This document shows positions 43,821 to 49,655 of a stretch of DNA of 49,655 nt, in pieces. Each line of letters begins with the position of its first letter. Position 1 is the first letter of the stretch. Below the pieces are notes generated by a model. The model was not told where the DNA came from. It did no database searches and saw only the letters and a list, made by a program, of their open reading frames with translations. Location: NCBI GenBank assembly GCA_029570835.1, contig JAKPTX010000227.1:1-49655 (forward strand). The letters run 5' to 3'. Both the position numbers and the translations under genes were made by a program. The DNA is from Bacteroidota bacterium. Its GTDB lineage: Bacteria > Bacteroidota > Bacteroidia > Bacteroidales > WCHB1-69.

Positions 43821-45575
43821 ATGAAAAAGATTTTATTAATTTTAGCACTTGTTTCTGTTGCGTTTTTTGCGTATTCACAAACCTTTGTTTCTACAACACC
43901 TGCTAATAAAAATGTTATTCTCGAAGAATACACAGGTATGAATTGTCCATATTGTCCTGATGGACATAAAATTGCTCAAGAATTAATGGCAGCCAATCCT
44001 GACCGCCTTTTTGCCATTAACATCCACCAAGGTTCCTTCGCAAACGGTACTCCCAATTATAAAACTCAGTGGGGTGATGCCTTAGCCAATCAAACCGGAT
44101 TAACGGGATATCCTTCCGGAACTATTAACCGACACGTTTTCTCCGGATCTAATACTGCATTAGGAAGAGGAGAGTGGGTTTCAAAATCTAATATTATTTT
44201 GGGAACTCCTTCACCTGTTAACGTAGCAGCAGTTGGCACCATGGATTGGGCTACCAGAGAATTGACTATTGTTGTAGAAGCTTATTACACCGGTAATGCA
44301 ACAAACAGCACCAACATGTTGAATGTTGCTCTTTTGCAAAATGATATTTTAGGTCCACAACAAGGAGGTTCCTCATTTAATCCTACCATGATGGTTGGTA
44401 ATCAGTACAAGCACATGCACATGCTACGTCATTTGATTACCGGACAATGGGGAGATACTATTCATCAAACCACAACCGGTTCTTTCTTCACTAAAACTTA
44501 TACCTACACCCTCCCTGATCACATCAATAATGTCAACCTAAAAATGGAAGATATTGAAGTACTCGTTTTTGTTGCTGAGGGAAAACAAGAGATTTTGAGC
44601 GGTTCAAGAGCCAATATCACCCATACCAACCAACCTGCTATCAACCCAAGAGTTGATGCCCTTACAGTTACTTATAACCTCACCTGTGATGGCAGTTTAA
44701 TTGCATGTGCTACTGTTAAAAATGTTGGAAGTGACCCTATCACTTCTTTAGAAATTGAATATTCTGTTGCCGGAGGTACAACTCAAACCTATTTGTGGGA
44801 TGCCAGAACTATTTCTTCAATGACAAGTGATACCATCATTCTTCCTGAGCTGAATGTCGCGATAAATCAAAATCAAGCCATTCAAGTCTCTATATCTGAA
44901 GTAAATGGAACTGCATTTACCGGCACACCTGCGAGTTTAACAGTAAACAAAAAGGTAGTTGAAAATGGAGGTGGTTATATGGCTTTTAAATTGGTTACAG
45001 ACCGATATGCTGCTGAAACAACTTTTAAATTTTTCAGACCAGATGGTACCATTTTACTTCAGGGGGGGCCTTTCGCTAATCTTACCTCTAATGGAACAAC
45101 TACACGATATTTTGATGTTTATCCGGACGTAATTGGTTGCTACAGATTAGAAGTTTATGACTCTTATGGAGATGGAATCAATGCCGGTTATGGTGCCGGT
45201 GGGTTCCAATTAATCAGACATGATGGTGTAATCTTACTCACAGACAATGGTAAATTCGGATCTATGGCACGTTACATGATCAATGTTGATCAAGTTGCAG
45301 GTGTTGAAGATGTTGCAATCAATAATGAAGTTACTATTTACCCCAATCCAACTGAAGGAAATACCACTATTAACATCAGTTTGATAAACGATGCTAATGT
45401 GGATTTATCTGTGTACAATATGTACGGACAGTTAATCCATGTTATGGGTCAAAACAGACTTTCTCAAGGTATGAACAGTATTACTTTGGATGCAACTCAG
45501 TTTGCCTCCGGTATCTATCTTGTTAAAGTTGTCATAGATGGAGAAGTTCATACACAAAAATTAAATGTTAGATAA
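43821..45575 (+). CDS. T9SS-secreted Omp28/thioredoxin-like protein
   Basis: This 584-residue protein has a signal peptide (cleavage likely after Ser19 or Gln20) and an Omp28-like thioredoxin-fold domain with ILEEYTGMNCPYCPDGHK (Cys42, Cys45) and TGYPSGTINRH. A middle beta-sandwich region (about 270-375) and a domain with EVYDSYGDGINAGYGAGGFQL, a Ca-binding-looking loop, follow. It ends in a T9SS sorting domain (about 506-584, VTIYPNPTEGNTTINI to HTQKLNVR). It is exported to the cell surface or medium. The Cys pair suggests thiol-disulfide activity, but Omp28 proteins are also described as adhesin-like; the role is not settled. Confidence 0.88.
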   Translation: MKKILLILALVSVAFFAYSQTFVSTTPANKNVILEEYTGMNCPYCPDGHKIAQELMAANPDRLFAINIHQGSFANGTPNYKTQWGDALANQTGLTGYPSGTINRHVFSGSNTALGRGEWVSKSNIILGTPSPVNVAAVGTMDWATRELTIVVEAYYTGNATNSTNMLNVALLQNDILGPQQGGSSFNPTMMVGNQYKHMHMLRHLITGQWGDTIHQTTTGSFFTKTYTYTLPDHINNVNLKMEDIEVLVFVAEGKQEILSGSRANITHTNQPAINPRVDALTVTYNLTCDGSLIACATVKNVGSDPITSLEIEYSVAGGTTQTYLWDARTISSMTSDTIILPELNVAINQNQAIQVSISEVNGTAFTGTPASLTVNKKVVENGGGYMAFKLVTDRYAAETTFKFFRPDGTILLQGGPFANLTSNGTTTRYFDVYPDVIGCYRLEVYDSYGDGINAGYGAGGFQLIRHDGVILLTDNGKFGSMARYMINVDQVAGVEDVAINNEVTIYPNPTEGNTTINISLINDANVDLSVYNMYGQLIHVMGQNRLSQGMNSITLDATQFASGIYLVKVVIDGEVHTQKLNVR

Positions 45576-45601
45576 TTTTTCCAAATGATAAAGATAAAAA
45601 A

Positions 45602-45628
45602 GGGAGCTCATTTGAGTTCCCTTTTTTT
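45602..45628 (+). terminator. Intrinsic terminator
   Basis: GGGAGCTCA and TGAGTTCCC pair with one G-T mismatch around a short loop, followed by a seven-T run. Confidence 0.75.
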
Positions 45629-45665
45629 GTGAAAAAATGGTTGGCAAACCTATGATATTTTTTTA

Positions 45666-45673
45666 TAACTTTG
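45666..45673 (+). promoter_or_regulatory. Bacteroidetes -7 element for the NfeD-type protease
   Basis: TAACTTTG, 23 nt upstream of the ATG at 45697. Confidence 0.5.
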
Positions 45674-45696
45674 TACTTTGAACTTATATTAAAAAG

Positions 45697-47031
45697 ATGA
45701 AAAGAATTATTGCCTTATTGACCTATTTATTGTTTACAGTCAGTACAATAGCACAAACTCATCAAAAGGTTTACTATTATGAAATTGATGATGTGATAGC
45801 TAAACCCGCCCTAAAACGAACTCAACTGGCACTTGATGATGCCAAAGAACAGAATACAAATCTCATTCTTTTACGTTTGAATACATTTGGTGGGGAGTTG
45901 GAAGCGGCTGATCAAATCAGGACTCTGCTAATGAAAAGCGAGATCCCTGTCTATGTTTTCATTGATGTGAATGCGGCCTCCGCAGGCGCATTGATATCCA
46001 TTGCTTGTGACAGTATCTATATGGCTCCCGGAGCTTCTATCGGTGCTGCTTCCGTTGTTGATCAAGAGGGGACGGTTTTACCCGATAAATACCAATCTTA
46101 CATGAGATCATTGATGAGATCTACTGCTGAAAAAAAAGGTAGAGATCCTGATATTGCGCAAGCTATGGTTGACCCCGATGTATACATTGAGGGGATTATA
46201 GACTCCAATAAAGTACTCACTTTTACCACATCTGAAGCAATAATTCACGGTTTTTGTGAAGGAGAGGTGAATTCCCGTGAGGAAGTTATGAAAATCAATA
46301 ACATCACTGATTATCAGTTTGTAGAACAAGAACTCTCATGGATAGATCGTTTTACACTCTTTCTGATTAATCCGATTGTCAGTGGTCTTTTAATTATGGC
46401 TATCATTGGGGGAATCTATTTTGAACTGCAAACACCGGGTGTAGGATTCCCTCTGATTGTTGCTATCATTGCAGCCTTACTCTTCTTTGCACCTCACTAT
46501 ATTAATGGACTAGCTGCCCACTGGGAGATCCTGCTCTTTGTCATTGGATTGATTCTCCTGCTTGTAGAGATATTTGTGATTCCCGGATTTGGTATTGTAG
46601 GAATTTCCGGGATTGTTCTCATGGTCGTCTCACTAGTTCTCGCCATGATCTTCAACATCAAGTTTAACTTTCAATTTACTCCACCCTCAACCATATTTCA
46701 ATCCATCATGATTGTAGTGGTTGCACTTGCTGCCGGCTTCGGGCTATCTATTTGGCTGGGGAAAAAACTGATCCTGGCACGTACTCCCTTTGGCACAATC
46801 GCACTCAATACAGAAATGCTCAAAGAGGAAGGATACCTCTCTCAGAATGTCCAGTGGCATCAACTAGTAGGGAAAGAAGGAATCAGTGTTACTATTTTAA
46901 GACCGGCAGGCAAAATTGAAATTGACGGCATTCAATATGATGCGGTAGCCAAACGAGGAATTATTGAAAGAGAAACCCAAGTCAAAGTGATTGGGTTTGA
47001 AAACTCACAACTTGTTGTAGTTCCGCAATAA
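45697..47031 (+). CDS. NfeD-type membrane serine protease (ClpP-class)
   Basis: This 444-residue protein has a signal peptide (STIAQ), then a ClpP-like protease domain with LLRLNTFGGELEAADQIR and the nucleophile Ser95 in NAASAGALI; a Lys in the region about 130-146 would be the partner. Three to four membrane segments (about 225-330) follow, then an OB-fold NfeD domain at the C-terminus (about 370-444). Members cleave hydrophobic stretches of stomatin-like proteins at the membrane. No stomatin gene is adjacent. The next gene follows after 33 bp. Confidence 0.88.
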   Translation: MKRIIALLTYLLFTVSTIAQTHQKVYYYEIDDVIAKPALKRTQLALDDAKEQNTNLILLRLNTFGGELEAADQIRTLLMKSEIPVYVFIDVNAASAGALISIACDSIYMAPGASIGAASVVDQEGTVLPDKYQSYMRSLMRSTAEKKGRDPDIAQAMVDPDVYIEGIIDSNKVLTFTTSEAIIHGFCEGEVNSREEVMKINNITDYQFVEQELSWIDRFTLFLINPIVSGLLIMAIIGGIYFELQTPGVGFPLIVAIIAALLFFAPHYINGLAAHWEILLFVIGLILLLVEIFVIPGFGIVGISGIVLMVVSLVLAMIFNIKFNFQFTPPSTIFQSIMIVVVALAAGFGLSIWLGKKLILARTPFGTIALNTEMLKEEGYLSQNVQWHQLVGKEGISVTILRPAGKIEIDGIQYDAVAKRGIIERETQVKVIGFENSQLVVVPQ

Positions 47032-47064
47032 AAAAACCTCAAATTAAACTCAATTGATATAGAT

Positions 47065-47709
47065 ATGAAAAAAATGAAAGTTATTGCTTTTAATGGATCT
47101 CCAAAAAAGGGGGGAAACACATTCACCGCACTTCAGTCTATACAACCCATATTTGAAGAAAATGGAGTTGAATTGGAAATTCTCCAAATAGGAAGCAGCA
47201 CTATTCAAGGCTGTATGGCATGTGGCGCCTGTCGAACCAACAAAAATGAACGTTGTATTTTCGACAAAGATCCTGTGAATGAGATAATTCAAAAAGTAAA
47301 AGAAGCAGATGGAATCATTCTCGCCTCACCTGTTTATTATGCCTCTATTAATGGTACTTTTAAATCCTTTTTAGATCGTTTATTCTATGTATCGGGGTCC
47401 AATGGAAATCTGTTCCGACACAAAGTAGGAGCAGCCCTAGTAGTGGTGAGACGTGTCGGAGGAATCAATGCATTTTTAGATCTGAACAACTACCTACTCT
47501 ACTCTGAAATGATTATTCCCGGATCTAATTACTGGAATGTAGTTTACGGAAGCAAACCGGGAGAAGTGCTAAAAGATCACGAGGGAATCCAAACATTAGC
47601 TGTATTAGCGCAAAACTTTTGTTGGACTCTAAAACTGATTGAACACGGGAAAGAGCAGTTCCCGGCTCCGGAAAGAGTAAAAAAGATTGGTACCAACTTT
47701 ATTCGATAA
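47065..47709 (+). CDS. Iron-sulfur flavoprotein (NADPH-dependent FMN reductase family)
   Basis: This 214-residue flavodoxin-like protein begins KVIAFNGSPKKGGNT (FMN phosphate loop) and has ASPVYYASINGTFKSFLDR. A compact Cys cluster, Cys50-x2-Cys53-x2-Cys56-x7-Cys64 (GCMACGACRTNKNERC), matches the [4Fe-4S] site of Isf proteins, which move electrons from ferredoxin in anaerobes. The electron partners are unknown. It lies 33 bp after the NfeD-type gene. Confidence 0.87.
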   Translation: MKKMKVIAFNGSPKKGGNTFTALQSIQPIFEENGVELEILQIGSSTIQGCMACGACRTNKNERCIFDKDPVNEIIQKVKEADGIILASPVYYASINGTFKSFLDRLFYVSGSNGNLFRHKVGAALVVVRRVGGINAFLDLNNYLLYSEMIIPGSNYWNVVYGSKPGEVLKDHEGIQTLAVLAQNFCWTLKLIEHGKEQFPAPERVKKIGTNFIR

Positions 47710-47766
47710 AAGGTGTAGACATGGCTTTTACACTATGTTCTCCTGAGCGATTCCGAAAAAATAATC

Positions 47767-47774
47767 TATTTTTG
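47767..47774 (+). promoter_or_regulatory. Bacteroidetes -7 element for the DUF4199 gene
   Basis: TATTTTTG, 47 nt upstream of the ATG at 47822. Confidence 0.5.
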
Positions 47775-47821
47775 CAAATTGATAAATAAGATTCATTCTT
47801 GACAAATAAAACCTACAATGT

Positions 47822-48700
47822 ATGAATAAACAAACCAAAATCATATTCAAATGGGGACTCCTGTTAGGGGTAGGACTGTCGGTGCTTCAATTAGCTAAAC
47901 TATTCTCTGATGGATTTGATTTTTACTCCTTTGGTCCGGTTATTGATCTTTTCAATATGCTCATATATGTCGGACTACTCTATTTAGGGCTTAAGGAAAT
48001 AAAGTCAGATTGCTTTAACAATGAAATAACCTTTATTCAATCATTTTCCCGTGGATTACTTTTAATTTTTATCAGTTTTTTTGTAGTTTTCATCTACCTC
48101 AATGTTCAATATGGATGGATTGCACCCGAACAGATGGAGGTCATTAATCAAAAAAATATCGAACGATACAAGGAAAATTTAAAGAAAGACTCCATAACCA
48201 CTCTTCTCATGGATCAGTATCTCATTTCAGAAAAAGAGTTTATAGATCAAAAACAAAACCATCTTGTTGAAGAAGGTGTCATTGATTCTTCGGGAAAAGA
48301 AGTGTTAAAAAAATATCTCGATGAGATAACCAAGCTGCATCAATACCAGATCACTCACCCTACCGACACTTCTCAAGTTATTACTTTAGGAACTTTTGAT
48401 GATTATGTTCATCAAAATTGGATCTCCATACTCAACATTTACATTCCTCAAATTTCTAAGGATGACACGGTTGCTCCTTATATTCATTCTATTATTGCAG
48501 CCATTCCGGAAGAGGGAAAATCATTTTCTCCATTAACAGTGCGTTTTGAAACAGAAAAAGAGAATATTCCAAAACTTACTAACTCTCTTTCAGCTTCATT
48601 ATACTACTCCCTTTCAATCATTTTATACGGAGTTTTATTCAATATTTTTGTATCTATTTATCTTTATCATAGGAAAAAAAGAGTTCCAACCGAAGAATAA
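47822..48700 (+). CDS. DUF4199 family membrane protein
   Basis: This 292-residue protein has hydrophobic segments at about residues 10-26, 34-57 and 74-98 and one near the C-terminus (about 261-283). A long charged soluble region lies in between (about 105-255). The layout and the early FIQSFSRGLLLIF segment fit DUF4199, a family common in Bacteroidetes with no assigned role. It is 8 bp before the porin-like gene and probably co-transcribed. Confidence 0.65.
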   Translation: MNKQTKIIFKWGLLLGVGLSVLQLAKLFSDGFDFYSFGPVIDLFNMLIYVGLLYLGLKEIKSDCFNNEITFIQSFSRGLLLIFISFFVVFIYLNVQYGWIAPEQMEVINQKNIERYKENLKKDSITTLLMDQYLISEKEFIDQKQNHLVEEGVIDSSGKEVLKKYLDEITKLHQYQITHPTDTSQVITLGTFDDYVHQNWISILNIYIPQISKDDTVAPYIHSIIAAIPEEGKSFSPLTVRFETEKENIPKLTNSLSASLYYSLSIILYGVLFNIFVSIYLYHRKKRVPTEE

Positions 48701-48708
48701 CCAATTTT

Positions 48709-49655
48709 ATGAAAAAAATTTCATTGCTCGTATTACTGTGCTCAATAACTCTATTAGCCGGGAGTAATCCTATTGTCAGAGATACCAACTTCTCTGCATC
48801 AAAAATAACAACTGTTGAAAACCTAAATCATTCTGATCAAAACCAATGGATATTGCGATGGAGCGGTTTAATTTCAACCGATGCATTTTGGGACACCCGT
48901 AAGGCGGTTGAAGGTAGTGATGGGGGTACTTTTCTTTACCCCTCCAATGTAGATCTTGACGCTAATTGGGTTGATCTTAATGATCGAACAAGTTTTAACT
49001 TTATTGCAATGAACACACGTTTAACCCTAAAAATCAACGCTCCGGATCTTTTCGGTGCCAAACTTTCCGGTATGATTGAGGGTTGGTTTATGGGGGTTTC
49101 CAACAACGACTTAAATGGATTTGCTCTGCGACACTCTTTGATTAAAATGAACTGGCAAAATACGGAGTTAGTTATTGGACAAACCTGGCATCCGCTATTT
49201 ACCGAAAGAATGTTCCCATCCACTGTTTCGGGAAATACCGGAGCTCCTTTTCAACCTTTTGGCAGAGCACCACAGTTCCGACTAACCCAAAAAATAGCAA
49301 AAAACAACTATGTCATGGGTTATTTGTACGCTCAAAGAGATCAGCAAAGTGCGGGATTGGCAGTTACGGGTAGATCAACTGAATATCTTAGAAATAGTGC
49401 TATACCGGGTATGGGATTACAATATATCATTGATTATCAGAAAAAAAAGGATGACAGACTAATTCATGAAATCTATACCGGTTTGGGTATCGATTATAAA
49501 CAAATAGTTCCCAGGTTAAAAACTCAAGATAACATTGCCACCAATAAAAAACTTAAATCAACCTCCTACATAGCATTTTTCCACTATGCGTACCATTTTG
49601 ATACTCAACGTAAAATCGGAATCAAATTGAAGTCGACTTTAGCCCAAAACACAAC
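48709..49655 (+). CDS. Outer-membrane porin-like protein, 3' end outside window
   Basis: ATG 48709 opens a frame that runs to the window edge (about 315 residues, no stop). A signal peptide (MKKISLLVLLCSITLLAG) is followed by amphipathic beta-strand pattern: LRWSGLISTDAFWDTRKAVEG, FNFIAMNTRLTLKINAPDLFGAKLSGMIEGWF, RHSLIKMNWQNTELVIGQTWHPLF. Alternating hydrophobic residues with aromatic strand ends suggest a beta-barrel of the outer membrane, similar to DcaP/OprB-like porins. The substrate is unknown. It follows the DUF4199 gene by 8 bp. Confidence 0.7.
   Translation, partial: MKKISLLVLLCSITLLAGSNPIVRDTNFSASKITTVENLNHSDQNQWILRWSGLISTDAFWDTRKAVEGSDGGTFLYPSNVDLDANWVDLNDRTSFNFIAMNTRLTLKINAPDLFGAKLSGMIEGWFMGVSNNDLNGFALRHSLIKMNWQNTELVIGQTWHPLFTERMFPSTVSGNTGAPFQPFGRAPQFRLTQKIAKNNYVMGYLYAQRDQQSAGLAVTGRSTEYLRNSAIPGMGLQYIIDYQKKKDDRLIHEIYTGLGIDYKQIVPRLKTQDNIATNKKLKSTSYIAFFHYAYHFDTQRKIGIKLKSTLAQNT

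Overview
The window is AT-rich bacterial DNA, almost certainly from an anaerobic member of the Bacteroidetes, most likely order Bacteroidales. The evidence is: several secreted proteins end in a type IX secretion (T9SS) sorting domain; many genes are preceded by the Bacteroidetes -7 element TAnnTTTG instead of a Shine-Dalgarno site; the families DUF3276 (PUR), DUF5683 and DUF4199 and the long signal peptidase are typical of the phylum; and there is a class 1B dihydroorotate dehydrogenase (pyrK-pyrD), an ETF/acyl-CoA dehydrogenase operon and lysine-fermentation genes, which suit an amino-acid fermenter.

Layout. 1-9 kb is secreted or surface proteins: a truncated C10 (streptopain-like) cysteine protease with at least seven exact-length 49-residue repeats, two tandem paralogous T9SS cargo proteins and a thioredoxin-like lipoprotein. 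9.1-11.5 kb is a tightly overlapping trio: zeta-toxin-like P-loop kinase, recF and an FkbM methyltransferase. 11.6-19.3 kb is a mostly housekeeping minus-strand block: secreted protein, lepB, dapB, DUF5683, parB, parA, PUR protein and yidC. 19.4-22.1 kb carries pyrK, pyrD and a CPBP protease, convergent with a HAD phosphatase.

22.9-24.3 kb is the most unusual part. It is a gene-poor island of heptameric tandem repeats, REP-like palindromic units in inverted orientation, a perfect 22-bp inverted repeat and an 82-bp element also present at 2.9 kb. The inverted repeats enclose a small unknown gene and what looks like the 3' remnant of a HEPN-like gene.

24.3-27.8 kb holds mazG, argS and a DoxX/MauE-thioredoxin fusion. 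27.9-31.6 kb is the operon etfB-etfA-acyl-CoA dehydrogenase. 31.7-38.0 kb has two paralogous membrane-anchored LytTR regulators on either side of a long-chain acyl-CoA synthetase; the second regulator leads into GNAT, atoD, kal and kce. Kce and Kal catalyse successive steps of lysine fermentation to butyrate and acetate, AtoD is half of the CoA-transferase, and the ETF/dehydrogenase operon could supply the crotonyl-CoA to butyryl-CoA step. The CoA-transferase beta subunit and the aminomutase/dehydrogenase genes are not in the window.

38-43 kb is gyrA followed by two TPR proteins. 43.2-49.7 kb has ridA, a T9SS cargo protein with an Omp28/thioredoxin-like domain, an NfeD-type membrane protease, an iron-sulfur flavoprotein, a DUF4199 membrane protein and a truncated outer-membrane porin-like gene. 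No rRNA, tRNA, CRISPR array or intact transposase gene was seen.
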